Positions 24,931 through 33,389 of a DNA stretch of 62,857 bases are shown one piece after another. A program made the translations under genes and the position numbers. The notes under the pieces were generated by a model, which was not told the origin of the DNA, searched no databases, and was given only the letters and a program-made list of their open reading frames with translations. The stretch covers positions 1 to 62,857 of the forward strand of contig NZ_LSHB01000053.1 of NCBI RefSeq assembly GCF_001643375.1. Reading direction: 5' to 3'. The stretch is from Chryseobacterium sp. FP211-J200 (lineage in GTDB: Bacteria; Bacteroidota; Bacteroidia; Flavobacteriales; Weeksellaceae). The number at the start of each line of letters is the position of its first letter. Positions within the stretch are counted from its first letter, which is position 1.

Positions 24931-25428
24931 TTAGTCTTTGATGGTTTTACCTAAGATGATAAGACTTTGCTTTTCGCCGTCGAGTTCAGCGATATTTTTG
25001 AGGTTTGCCCAAAGTTCGAAACCGAATTTTTCAAATAAGGTCAAACTTGGCAAATTATGAGCGAAGATAAATGCGAGAAGATTTTCGATGCCTAAACTAG
25101 GACATTTTTCTTTGGATAACTTTAAAATTTGTTGACCATAACCTTTGCCTCGGAAATTTTCATCAATATAAATACTGATTTCCGCCGTTTTATGATAAGC
25201 CGGTCGTCCGTAAAAATCCTGAAAACTGACCCAGCCAATCGTGTTTTTCTGAGCATCTTCCACGATCCAAAGCGGACGTGTTGCTGGATGATGTTCATTA
25301 AACCAATCAATTTTGCTCTCAACAGAAACTGGCTCCAGATCGGCAGTAACCAATCGCGACGCCACCGTAGAATTGTAGATCTCTACGATCTTTGGAAGGT
25401 CATCTAAAGTGGCGTCTCGAAAAGTCAT
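24931..25428 (-). CDS. GNAT acetyltransferase, phosphinothricin/methionine sulfoximine type
   Basis: A 165-residue product with the GNAT fold: strand TFRDATLDDLPKIVEIYN, acetyl-CoA loop FRGKGYGQQIL (about residues 92-102), and C-terminal NLPSLTLFEKFGFELW. The opening segment and length match the PAT/YwnH-type N-acetyltransferases that acylate phosphinothricin-like amino acids, but substrate specificity cannot be read. It is transcribed with the downstream EEP gene, 8 bp apart. Confidence 0.75.
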   Translation of the reverse strand: MTFRDATLDDLPKIVEIYNSTVASRLVTADLEPVSVESKIDWFNEHHPATRPLWIVEDAQKNTIGWVSFQDFYGRPAYHKTAEISIYIDENFRGKGYGQQILKLSKEKCPSLGIENLLAFIFAHNLPSLTLFEKFGFELWANLKNIAELDGEKQSLIILGKTIKD

Positions 25429-25446
25429 CTTTTTTATGGTTAAAAT

Positions 25447-25538
25447 GTTGATTTGTAAATTTGTTGAATCGTTAAACTTTTAAATCGTTAACTTGATTAA
25501 AACTTTAAAACGATTTTACCAATCAACAATTTTACGAT
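25447..25538. repeat. AT-rich inverted repeat, TCGTTAAA type (copy 1)
   Basis: Contains GTTGAATCGTTAAAC on one side and AAAACGATTTTACC then CAATTTTACGATTT on the other, so the two halves pair imperfectly. The same words occur at 26692-26784 and inside the glycosyltransferase gene at 41252-41327. It abuts the stop codon of the cystathionine synthase/lyase gene. Confidence 0.6.
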
Positions 25539-26690
25539 TTAATTAATCGAGTTAAATGCTTGTTCCAAATCAGCAATCAGATCTTCTGCATCTTCAATTC
25601 CGACACTCAATCTTACCAAGTCATCGGTGATTCCAAGAACAGCTCTTTTATCTTCCGGGATTGATGCGTGTGTCATCAAAGCTGGAAGGTTAGCCAATGA
25701 TTCTACGCCACCCAAAGATTCTGCCAAAGTGAAAACTTTAATGTTTTCCAAGAATTTCACTGCATCTTCTTTCTTTCCAGATTTGAAAGTGAAAGAAACC
25801 ATTCCACCGAACTCGGTCATTTGACGTGTTGCCAAATCATATTGTGGATGAGAAGACAATCCTGGATAGTATATTTTGTCAACCAAAGAATGCGTTTCCA
25901 AATATTTTGCCACTTCGAAGCCGTTGTCAGAATGTCTTTGCATTCTAAGCGCCAAAGTTTTGATGCCTCTCAAAACCAAATAAGAATCGTGAGGACCCAA
26001 GATTCCACCGCTCGCAAACTGGATGAAATGTAGTTTTTCTCCCAATTCTGCATCTTTTGCTATCAATGCTCCAGCAATCACATCAGAATGCCCACCCAAA
26101 TATTTGGTTGCAGAATGCATCACAATGTCCGCGCCCAGACCCAAAGGTTTTTGAATATAAGGTGTTGCAAATGTATTATCTACCGCTACCAAAATATCTT
26201 TTCCTTTTACAGTATCAGCTACCATTTTGATGTCCACTAATTTCATTAATGGATTCGTTGGTGTTTCTAGCCAGATCAGTTTTGTTTTGTCAGTGATAAC
26301 TCCTTCCAATTGCTCTACATTATCAAAACCGATGAACGTAAATTTCAGCTGGTATTTTTCGAATAACCTGGTGAACATCCTGTAAGAACCACCATAAAGA
26401 TCGTCTACCGCAATGACTTCATCACCTGGATTTAATAATTTAAGGACACAATCAATTGCCGCCAAACCTGAACCGAAAGCCAAACCTCTCGCGCCGTTTT
26501 CAATGCTTGCTAAAGAATCTTCTAAAGCTTGTCTTGTCGGGTTTGCACCTCTTGAATATTCGTAGCCAGAAATCAATTGTCCCGGACTTTTTTGTGCGAA
26601 TGTTGATGTTAAAAATACAGGAACGTTAACTGCGCCAGTCGCTGGCTCGTGCTGTTGTCCTCCGTGAATAACTTTTGTATTGAATTTCAT
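25539..26690 (-). CDS. Cystathionine gamma-synthase/gamma-lyase family PLP enzyme
   Basis: A 383-residue product of the Cys/Met metabolism PLP family: SGYEYSRGANPTRQALE (substrate/phosphate region), DNTFATPYIQKP, and HSATKYLGGHSD with the PLP-binding Lys 196. Family members make cystathionine from an activated homoserine and cysteine, or split it. The two activities cannot be told apart from sequence alone, so no symbol is given. Its two flanks each carry a copy of the same AT-rich inverted repeat. Confidence 0.88.
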   Translation of the reverse strand: MKFNTKVIHGGQQHEPATGAVNVPVFLTSTFAQKSPGQLISGYEYSRGANPTRQALEDSLASIENGARGLAFGSGLAAIDCVLKLLNPGDEVIAVDDLYGGSYRMFTRLFEKYQLKFTFIGFDNVEQLEGVITDKTKLIWLETPTNPLMKLVDIKMVADTVKGKDILVAVDNTFATPYIQKPLGLGADIVMHSATKYLGGHSDVIAGALIAKDAELGEKLHFIQFASGGILGPHDSYLVLRGIKTLALRMQRHSDNGFEVAKYLETHSLVDKIYYPGLSSHPQYDLATRQMTEFGGMVSFTFKSGKKEDAVKFLENIKVFTLAESLGGVESLANLPALMTHASIPEDKRAVLGITDDLVRLSVGIEDAEDLIADLEQAFNSIN

Positions 26691-26691
26691 A

Positions 26692-26784
26692 TTGTTAATT
26701 TGTTAAGTCGTAAAATCGCTGATTTGATGATTTGTTAAATCATTGACTTTTATAAACGATTTTACAGTTTTGCTATTTTACAAT
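26692..26784. repeat. AT-rich inverted repeat, TCGTTAAA type (copy 2)
   Basis: TTGTTAAGTCGTAAAATCG on the left and AAACGATTTTACAG, then ATTTTACAATTTAC on the right, pair imperfectly. It fills the whole gap between the PLP-enzyme start and the gldC stop. Confidence 0.6.
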
Positions 26785-27111
26785 TTACATTTTTATCGCC
26801 GACTTTACCGCAAATTCCTCAGCTACTTCTTCGAGCCAACCAGCAACATCTTCCTCACCAGTTGCTCTCAAATAAGTTTGTCCCAAAGAAACGATGATCT
26901 GGTGGTAAAAACGTTTCATGTGATCGACAGGCATATCTTTTGTCCAAAGGTCGATTCTCAAAGCTTCAGAAGTTTTCTCGTCCCAAACGGAGATCATCAC
27001 AGCTTTTGTTTCTTGATTTTGAACGCCGCCATCTTCTGCATTCCAAGTCATTTTTTCTGGAACGTGATTCTCGTCCAGTTCGATATCTATTGTAATTTTT
27101 GTTTTACGCAT
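26785..27111 (-). CDS. gldC: Gliding motility protein GldC
   Basis: A 108-residue cytoplasmic-type protein that begins MRKTKITIDIELDENHVPE and continues KMTWNAEDGG, the conserved N-terminus of GldC in Flavobacteriia, and ends in a helical DVAGWLEEVAEEFAVK. GldC accompanies GldB in gliding/T9SS organisms, where it supports but is not strictly required for motility in Flavobacterium. Here gldB lies upstream on the same strand, with a family A palindromic element (27207-27320) placed between them. Confidence 0.88.
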   Translation of the reverse strand: MRKTKITIDIELDENHVPEKMTWNAEDGGVQNQETKAVMISVWDEKTSEALRIDLWTKDMPVDHMKRFYHQIIVSLGQTYLRATGEEDVAGWLEEVAEEFAVKSAIKM

Positions 27112-27206
27112 TGTTTATATTAAAATTTATTGATTAAAAAATTAAATGATTAAATGATTTTGAAACTATTAAATTATCATTTAAACTAATTATGATGCCA
27201 AGTCCC

Positions 27207-27320
27207 GCAGCCCGGCTTGAGTGGAAATCCTTTTTTGTGTTGGCTAGAGCTTTGGCAAAAAAATCGACTTCGTCGAACCACTTCTTTAGGTTTGGGAACG
27301 GAAGACGGATCAAGCTGCCC
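27207..27320. repeat. Dispersed palindromic intergenic element, family A (long form)
   Basis: Same ends as the copy at 12601 (GCAGCCCGGCTTGAGTGGAA ... GGGAACGGAAGACGG ... GCTGCC), with an additional internal segment GACTTCGTCGAACCACTTC not present in the short copies. It sits between gldB and gldC. Confidence 0.8.
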
Positions 27321-27339
27321 AAATACTTATTTATTAATA

Positions 27340-28323
27340 TTACTTCGGTCTGTAATCTGATCCGTTGAAAATCTCTGTTGCATTTTTTTTCAAAAAGACA
27401 TTCAATTTTTCTTCTGGATGAGCTTTCAGATAATGTTTGCAAATTTGCCAGCCTGTCCAGATCGCAATCTGTGGTGAACTCTCTCTATCAACTTCTGTAT
27501 AGAATTTGGAGAATGGCCCAGGTGTGATGAATCTCTCAGAAAGATCGGCATCCGCACTGAATAGCAAATCGTTTTCCACAAAATAATTCCATATGTTGGC
27601 TTCATTCGCAACCGCCCAATCGTATTGTTGTTTGGAATAATTCATTTTCAAATATTCGGGAACATTAGGCAGGAAAGCATCCTGCAGGATCTGAACTTTT
27701 CCTTGATAGACCATTTGATCCAAAAATTTTTGCTGGTCGATAGGTGCAGGAACTAATCTTGCCGCAAAAAACGCAGAAATTTTCGGAACCAAATTTTCCG
27801 GGTTCATCGATTTTTGAAAATAGAGATCGAGACCTTTGTAATTCTTATTTCCATCGCCCATAAATCCTGTAATATCAGCGAAAAGCATATTCTCATCTTC
27901 TCTCAGAAAAATCGGATCCGTCACATTTTGAGGATCGATCACAGATGAGTAAAGATAAATATGAGGCGGCTGGAACTTCGGAAAATAATTTTTGATATGA
28001 GAAAATAGACCTAACAGATCTTTATTTAATTTGGATTTATCTATTTTAGAAATCGCTTCTTTATAGATGCGCACTTCCATTGTATCTTTTCTTCTACCAT
28101 CGTAATCAGCGTCGGGAACTGAGCCTTGAAACCAAGGATACTTCTTTTTGAAATCTTCCAACTTGATTGATGAATTATAGAATTCGCCAGACAGATCGGT
28201 GAGATTTACTTTTTTGACAGGATTCTTGATCTCAACATCCCATTTGTTTTCGTTTTCCTTTTTACAAGCCGACAAACTGAAAACAATTATGGCCGAAAAA
28301 GAGATATATCGGAAAAACTTCAT
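27340..28323 (-). CDS. gldB: Gliding motility lipoprotein GldB
   Basis: A 327-residue product starting at ATG 28323, with a lipoprotein leader (FSLSAC, Cys 20). Recognised from its family pattern: FYNSSIKLEDFKKKYPWFQG, FPKFQPPHIYLYSS, LFADITGFMGDGNKNYKGLD with LDLYFQ, and a C-terminal WTGWQICKHYLKAHPE. GldB is essential for gliding in Flavobacterium and is tied to the T9SS/gliding machinery in the cell envelope. The upstream in-frame start ten codons earlier would disturb the leader. It is divergent from the GNAT gene at 28372. Confidence 0.88.
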   Translation of the reverse strand: MKFFRYISFSAIIVFSLSACKKENENKWDVEIKNPVKKVNLTDLSGEFYNSSIKLEDFKKKYPWFQGSVPDADYDGRRKDTMEVRIYKEAISKIDKSKLNKDLLGLFSHIKNYFPKFQPPHIYLYSSVIDPQNVTDPIFLREDENMLFADITGFMGDGNKNYKGLDLYFQKSMNPENLVPKISAFFAARLVPAPIDQQKFLDQMVYQGKVQILQDAFLPNVPEYLKMNYSKQQYDWAVANEANIWNYFVENDLLFSADADLSERFITPGPFSKFYTEVDRESSPQIAIWTGWQICKHYLKAHPEEKLNVFLKKNATEIFNGSDYRPK

Positions 28324-28371
28324 TATTTTTACATTAAGATTTTCGAAAAGCAAAAATAAGAATTTTAAAGG

Positions 28372-28896
28372 ATGAAGCTTCCAATTATTACCGAAAGATT
28401 GATTTTAAGAAAAATAACTTCTGAAGATTTGGAAGATCTCTTTTTATTAGACAGCAATCCGGAAGTTGTAAAGTATGTGGGCATCCAAGCATTTACAAAA
28501 AAAGAAGAAACTTTAAAGTTGATCGAAAGTCTGCTGAACCAATACGAAAAAAACGGAACCGGGAGACTGGCTGTCATTGAAAAAGAAACCAACAAATTTA
28601 TCGGCTGGAGCGGCATTAAACTTTTGACAGATGAAGTCAACGGTTTCAAAAATGTTTACGAACTGGGTTATAGATTTCTTCCCGAATTCTGGGGAAAAGG
28701 TTATGCAACCGAATCTGCAAAAGCATCGTTGGAATTAGGTTTTAACCAATTAAGGGCTGATAAAATCTATGCTTACGCTGACGTGGAAAATCAATCTTCC
28801 AATCGTATCCTCACAAAATTAGGTTTCGAAAACAAAGGCGCTTTTCTTGATAATGGCGACAATTGCTATTGGTACGAATTAGAAAAAAACAATTAA
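28372..28896 (+). CDS. GNAT acetyltransferase, RimJ/RimL-like
   Basis: A 174-residue product with the RimJ/RimL-type pattern: TERLILRKITSEDLEDLF at the start, ELGYRFLPEFWGKGYATESA with the acetyl-CoA loop (about residues 96-115), and NQSSNRILTKLGFENKG. Members acetylate N-termini of ribosomal proteins or small amines; the target is unknown here. The stop codon overlaps the ATG of the next gene (TAATG), a coupling signal. Confidence 0.8.
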   Translation: MKLPIITERLILRKITSEDLEDLFLLDSNPEVVKYVGIQAFTKKEETLKLIESLLNQYEKNGTGRLAVIEKETNKFIGWSGIKLLTDEVNGFKNVYELGYRFLPEFWGKGYATESAKASLELGFNQLRADKIYAYADVENQSSNRILTKLGFENKGAFLDNGDNCYWYELEKNN

Positions 28897-29330
28897 TGAA
28901 AGCGAATCACTTATTATTATTTTTGTTCTTATTCTTGATGTCTGTTCCAGCGTGTTCACAAACTCAAAATAAAGACAACAAAATAGTTTTGAATAAGACC
29001 TTCAGAACATCTGTAGGAAGTATGTGTGTAGAAACCAATCAGCCGAAACCCTGTGCTGGATACACCGTTTTTCTGGAATTAAATTTCAAAAATGATCTTG
29101 TTTTAGTTAATGAAAAAAATGAAAACGAATGTGGAGTCATTTCTGAAAATAAATATAAAACGAATTATAGCATACAAGGAAATATTGTGAAAGTTGAAAA
29201 GCTGACCCGATATGGCGAGCCACTTAATATCAAACAATTTTTGTACGTGAAAAACAGTTTGATTGGAAAGACAATCGAAGTAGACAGAGTAGAAAAAGAA
29301 TATGTCTTTGAAGAAATTAAAATAAAATAA
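28896..29330 (+). CDS. Small lipoprotein of unknown function
   Basis: A 144-residue product starting at ATG 28896, which shares a base with the previous stop. It has a lipoprotein leader ending VPAC (Cys 20). The mature part has two Cys residues in SMCVETNQPKPCAGY and a third in ENECG, with a beta-rich pattern. No family is recognised. It is 5 bp from nadE, so it may be expressed with it. Confidence 0.6.
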   Translation: MKANHLLLFLFLFLMSVPACSQTQNKDNKIVLNKTFRTSVGSMCVETNQPKPCAGYTVFLELNFKNDLVLVNEKNENECGVISENKYKTNYSIQGNIVKVEKLTRYGEPLNIKQFLYVKNSLIGKTIEVDRVEKEYVFEEIKIK

Positions 29331-29335
29331 AAACA

Positions 29336-30127
29336 ATGCAGACACAAAAAGTAATAGATCATATCGTCAATTGGTTAAAAGATTATGCAACAAAAGCCAA
29401 CTCAAAAGGATTTGTAGTAGGCGTTTCTGGAGGAATAGATTCTGCCGTGGTTTCAGTTTTGGTGGCGAAAACGGGATTACCGGTTTTGGTCTTGGAAATG
29501 CCGATCCGTCAAAAAGCCGATCAAGTAGACAGGGCTCAAGATCACATCGATTTTTTGAAGTCTAATTTCTCAAATGTAGAAGGTTTCCGTGTGGATCTGA
29601 CACCAACTTTTGAAAGTTTCGAAAAAACAACGGAAGGTTATAAAGATGATTCACCGAGCAAAAATCTGGCTGAAGCCAATACAAGATCGAGATTGAGAAT
29701 GGTGACCCTTTACTATTACGGACAGATCAATGGACTTTTGGTTACAGGAACAGGAAATAAAGTGGAGGATTTTGGTGTTGGCTTTTTCACAAAATATGGT
29801 GACGGCGGTGTGGACATCTCTCCTATTGCAGACCTTTACAAAACTCAAATCTATGAAATTGCAAAAGAATTGGGAATTTTGGAAAGTATTCAAGTGGCAA
29901 AACCAACCGATGGACTTTGGGAAGTGGAAAGAACAGACGAAGACCAAATTGGTGCAACCTACCCAGAATTGGAGTGGGCGATGGAACAGCAACAAGCTGG
30001 AAAAACCGAAGCTGATTTTGATGGAAGAGAAAAAGAAGTGATGACCATTTATCTGAGATTCAACAGAGCGACACAACATAAGATGAATCCGATTCCTGTT
30101 TGTGAGATTCCGACGGAATTGAAATAA
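29336..30127 (+). CDS. nadE: Ammonia-dependent NAD+ synthetase
   Basis: Amidates nicotinic acid adenine dinucleotide to NAD with ATP. The 263-residue product has the ATP pyrophosphatase P-loop GVSGGIDSA (residues 29-37) and the LLVTGTGNKVEDFGVGFFTKYGD region that binds the dinucleotide. The N-terminal glutaminase (nitrilase) domain of the long type is absent, so it uses ammonia or a separate amidotransferase. It sits in a plus-strand run with two unlinked small genes on either side. Confidence 0.92.
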   Translation: MQTQKVIDHIVNWLKDYATKANSKGFVVGVSGGIDSAVVSVLVAKTGLPVLVLEMPIRQKADQVDRAQDHIDFLKSNFSNVEGFRVDLTPTFESFEKTTEGYKDDSPSKNLAEANTRSRLRMVTLYYYGQINGLLVTGTGNKVEDFGVGFFTKYGDGGVDISPIADLYKTQIYEIAKELGILESIQVAKPTDGLWEVERTDEDQIGATYPELEWAMEQQQAGKTEADFDGREKEVMTIYLRFNRATQHKMNPIPVCEIPTELK

Positions 30128-30176
30128 TATTCACAAGAAAAGATATAAAATCCACGACATCAATAAATCATTATTT

Positions 30177-30830
30177 ATGAAAAATAAAATTCTGCTTTCT
30201 GCTATTAGCATTTTCGCGTTCACTTCGGCGTTTAATTCTCAGGAAACAAAACAAGAAGAAATAGCCGTTTCAGCTCCGGTTGAAGTGATTGACAGACTCA
30301 ATATTCCAGGTCCGCTGACATTTCGGGAAAATGAATACATCTTGACCTGGAGCAAACAAAACTCGCCTACTTGGGCACAACAGCAATATATTTTGCGAGA
30401 TGATGATTTTAATAATTATAAAGAACTCATCAACATTTCCTATTTTGATAAAGAGATCGATATCGAAACTGCGGTAAAACAAAAAGTAGAATATGTTGAA
30501 AAAAGAAAAGAGAGAACTCAGGACAAATATTCTTTCGTTAATGTGACGGAAAGTCCAGACGGTAAAGAAATCGTGGTAGATTACCTCGTAACCGTTGTTC
30601 CGAAAGAAGGCGAATCTTACGCAGAATATAACCTCGACCGTTTCAAAAATTATGACGCTGGTGGCAAAAAATCGTTTGTCATATTTTCTTATTCAAAAAG
30701 AATAGCAGGTGATTTGAAGTATGCTACCAAATCATTATCAAAGGAAAGAAGCAGACTGATGGAAGGCGTCATCACAATGGCAATTCCGCCTGTGACCTAC
30801 AAACCTACCGCAGTTGAAGCGAAGAAATAA
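30177..30830 (+). CDS. Secreted protein of unknown function
   Basis: A 217-residue product with a signal peptide (about residues 1-21, FNSQE). The mature part contains two blocks with FVNVTESPDGKEIVVDYLVTVVPKEG and KSFVIFSYSKRIAGDLK, suggesting one mixed alpha/beta domain; it ends in a Lys/Ala-rich tail. No family is recognised. It lies between nadE and ribD on the same strand. Confidence 0.6.
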   Translation: MKNKILLSAISIFAFTSAFNSQETKQEEIAVSAPVEVIDRLNIPGPLTFRENEYILTWSKQNSPTWAQQQYILRDDDFNNYKELINISYFDKEIDIETAVKQKVEYVEKRKERTQDKYSFVNVTESPDGKEIVVDYLVTVVPKEGESYAEYNLDRFKNYDAGGKKSFVIFSYSKRIAGDLKYATKSLSKERSRLMEGVITMAIPPVTYKPTAVEAKK

Positions 30831-30871
30831 ATTGAAGAAATTAGATTTTAGAGGCTAGAAGTCAGATATTA

Positions 30872-31909
30872 ATGAAGGACGAAATTTACATCAAACGTTG
30901 CATAGAATTGGCCGAAAAGGCTTTGGGAAAAACTTACCCAAATCCGCTGGTTGGTTCTGTGATTGTTCATAATAACAGAATCATTGGTGAAGGTTTTCAT
31001 AAAAAAGCTGGTGAACCGCACGCTGAGATCAACGCGATCAATTCTATAAAAGTGGAAGACAGACATCTGATCCCAGAATCTACGATCTATGTTTCTTTGG
31101 AACCTTGCGCACATTTTGGGAAAACGCCACCTTGTGCTTTGAAAATCGTGGAACTTGGTTTCAAGAAAGTGGTGATCGGTGCAATGGACAGCCACGACAA
31201 AGTGAACGGAAAAGGCAAAAAAATCATTATTGATGCTGGAATTGAAGTTGTTTCCAGCGTTTTAGAAAATGAATGCAGAGCACTTAATAAACGATTTTTC
31301 ACTTATCACGAGAAGAGAAGGCCGTTCATCATTTTGAAATGGGCACAATCTGCAGATGGTTTTATGGACAAAGATTTCAAACCAACACAGATCAGCAATT
31401 CACTTTCGAAGCAATTGGTTCATCAAATGAGAAGTGAGGAACACGCTATCTTGGTTGGAAAAAACACAGCGCTCCACGACAATCCAAGTTTGACAGTGAG
31501 AGAGATCGAAGGTCGAAATCCAATCCGGATCTTGATTGATTTTAATCTTGATGTTCCTAAGAATTTTAATATTTATAATGAAGAAGCGGAAACTATCATC
31601 TTTAATTCAATTAAAAATTCTGAAGATAAAAATCTGAAATTCATTAAAATAGAAAAAGAAAATTCATTAAACAAAATCTTAGATAAGTTGTATGAATTGC
31701 AAATTCAGTCGATTATTATCGAAGGCGGAAGATTTACATTGCAACAATTCATTGATCAAAATCTTTGGGACGAAACAGTGATCTTCAAAAATCCAAATCT
31801 GAATCTTGAGAATGGAACCAAAGCACCAAATTTCAATTTCAAGCCAGAAAAAACGGAAATGCTGAGAGATTGCGAAGTTTTGTTTTTCACGAATCAAAGT
31901 CTTGATTAA
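30872..31909 (+). CDS. ribD: Bifunctional riboflavin biosynthesis protein RibD
   Basis: Deaminates and then reduces the pyrimidine intermediate in riboflavin synthesis. The 345-residue product has an N-terminal deaminase with zinc ligands in PHAE (His 50, Glu 52) and PCAHFGKTPPC (Cys 79, Cys 88), and a C-terminal reductase from about residue 145 with the NADP-binding ILKWAQSADGFM start and IIEGG near its end. It is a complete, normal-length member and stands alone. Confidence 0.93.
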   Translation: MKDEIYIKRCIELAEKALGKTYPNPLVGSVIVHNNRIIGEGFHKKAGEPHAEINAINSIKVEDRHLIPESTIYVSLEPCAHFGKTPPCALKIVELGFKKVVIGAMDSHDKVNGKGKKIIIDAGIEVVSSVLENECRALNKRFFTYHEKRRPFIILKWAQSADGFMDKDFKPTQISNSLSKQLVHQMRSEEHAILVGKNTALHDNPSLTVREIEGRNPIRILIDFNLDVPKNFNIYNEEAETIIFNSIKNSEDKNLKFIKIEKENSLNKILDKLYELQIQSIIIEGGRFTLQQFIDQNLWDETVIFKNPNLNLENGTKAPNFNFKPEKTEMLRDCEVLFFTNQSLD

Positions 31910-32025
31910 TATCAGAATTATAAAAATCAACGCTCGGAAAAAAATCCGTAAATTCGCACCTTTAATTTGATTTTCTAAGTCTTGAAACTGTCATTCATTA
32001 AATGCAATTCCAGACTCGAAAAACA

Positions 32026-32613
32026 ATGAATCTACTTATGAAAAATCTGAGTCCATCTATTAAAGGTTTGATTATTTCTCTTTTGACAATGGGAATTGCG
32101 TTTGCTATTTACTTCGTATTTCTGTCAAAACCCAACTACTATTTGGTGGATAATCCGACGCCGGAAACTTATTATTTTAAGCTCAACAATGGCGAGGAAA
32201 ACATCCTTTCCGCCGGACAATACCTGAAAGTTGACCTTCATAAAGGAAAAAATAAAATTGCAGTCTTTGACCAGAATAAAAAGTTGATCTACGATTCTGC
32301 CTTTACAGTGAACAAGATCAGAGGATTACTAAACATTACGAATAAAGATTATTACGTCAATTACCAATATTATGGTTACGGACTGAATAAAGATTCGCTA
32401 ATGACCGCAAAACCAGGGATAGAGATCGATAAAAAGCATTATCTGGGCGACGTTAAAAAGATCAGCAAACTTTACACAGAAGATTTCTATTATAACCTGG
32501 ACGAGGATTATGACAAAATCGTAAAAAACGTGGCAAAGGTAGAAAGCCGAACCAAAATCTTCAGAAAGCAAGATTTCATCAATTATTACAAAAATTACTA
32601 CAATTTTAAATGA
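32026..32613 (+). CDS. Single-pass membrane protein of unknown function
   Basis: I take ATG at 32026 (195 residues); a further ATG at 32038 is also possible and an earlier one at 32002 is less likely. One N-terminal membrane segment (about residues 11-35) is followed by an extracytoplasmic beta-rich domain with NPTPETYYFKLNNGE and YDSAFTVNKI. This resembles a carboxypeptidase-regulatory-like or Ig fold, but no family is assigned. It is followed by ubiE. Confidence 0.55.
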   Translation: MNLLMKNLSPSIKGLIISLLTMGIAFAIYFVFLSKPNYYLVDNPTPETYYFKLNNGEENILSAGQYLKVDLHKGKNKIAVFDQNKKLIYDSAFTVNKIRGLLNITNKDYYVNYQYYGYGLNKDSLMTAKPGIEIDKKHYLGDVKKISKLYTEDFYYNLDEDYDKIVKNVAKVESRTKIFRKQDFINYYKNYYNFK

Positions 32614-32645
32614 TTTTGAAATTAATTATCAAAAATCATTTATTA
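32610..32645. repeat. Perfect AT-only inverted repeat
   Basis: AAATGATTTTGA and TCAAAAATCATTT are inverted complements over 12-13 bp around a short AT-rich loop, starting right at the stop codon of the preceding gene. There is no GC core, so it is weak as a terminator. Confidence 0.45.
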
Positions 32646-32662
32646 ACTATCATTCATAAAAA

Positions 32663-33388
32663 ATGGAACACAACAACGTAACACCATACAACTCAGAGTA
32701 CAGCAAAAAAAGTCAAGTAGAAGATATGTTTGACAATATTGCGCCGAAATATGATCTTTTGAATCACGTTCTGTCAATGAAAATTGATGTACTTTGGAGA
32801 AACAAATTGGTTAAGATGCTTTCTAATGATAAGCCAGAATTGGTGTTGGATGTTGCAACTGGAACGGGAGATTTGGCAATTACTGTACAAAAAGGAACTG
32901 GCGCAGACGTTGTAGGTTTGGACCTTTCCCAACAAATGTTGAATGTTGGAATAGAGAAAATCAGAAAGCAAAATCTGGACGGCAAGATCTCTATGCAGAA
33001 AGGCGATGCAGAACAACTTCCATTCGAAGACAATAAATTCGATGGCGTTACCGTTGCATTTGGAGTGCGTAATTTTGAAAATCTGGAAAAAGGTTTGGCA
33101 GAGTTGCGAAGAGTTGTGAAAGAGAACAAAAGTATTTATATCTTAGAATTCTCAAAAGTAGAAGGATTTTTGGGACCGTTCTATATGTTTTATTTCAAAA
33201 ACATTTTGCCTGCCATTGGGCGTTTGGTTTCCAAAGACAACCGTGCCTACACATATCTTCCGGATTCTGTGAACGCGTTCCCTTTTGGAGAAAAGATGAA
33301 AACCATCCTTCTGAACACCGGTTTCAAGAAGGTAGAATACAAAAAACTAAGTTTAGGAATAGCCACCATTTATAAAGCTACAAAATAG
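32663..33388 (+). CDS. ubiE: Demethylmenaquinone methyltransferase (UbiE/MenG family)
   Basis: Performs the last C-methylation of menaquinone synthesis with SAM. The 241-residue product has MFDNIAPKYDLLNHVLSM at its start (residues 22-39), the SAM motif LDVATGTGDLA (62-72), AEQLPFEDNKFDGVTVAFGVRNF, and a C-terminal GIATIYKATK. Flavobacteriia use menaquinone, so the menaquinone role (also called menG) is more likely than the ubiquinone one. It is 2 bp from porT, the arrangement known in this group. Confidence 0.92.
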   Translation: MEHNNVTPYNSEYSKKSQVEDMFDNIAPKYDLLNHVLSMKIDVLWRNKLVKMLSNDKPELVLDVATGTGDLAITVQKGTGADVVGLDLSQQMLNVGIEKIRKQNLDGKISMQKGDAEQLPFEDNKFDGVTVAFGVRNFENLEKGLAELRRVVKENKSIYILEFSKVEGFLGPFYMFYFKNILPAIGRLVSKDNRAYTYLPDSVNAFPFGEKMKTILLNTGFKKVEYKKLSLGIATIYKATK

Positions 33389-33389
33389 A

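Noticed and set aside
26691-26784. SAM or other riboswitch upstream of the cystathionine enzyme gene
   Set aside because: The gap is only 94 bp and is filled by the AT-rich inverted repeat; no conserved riboswitch core could be recognised.
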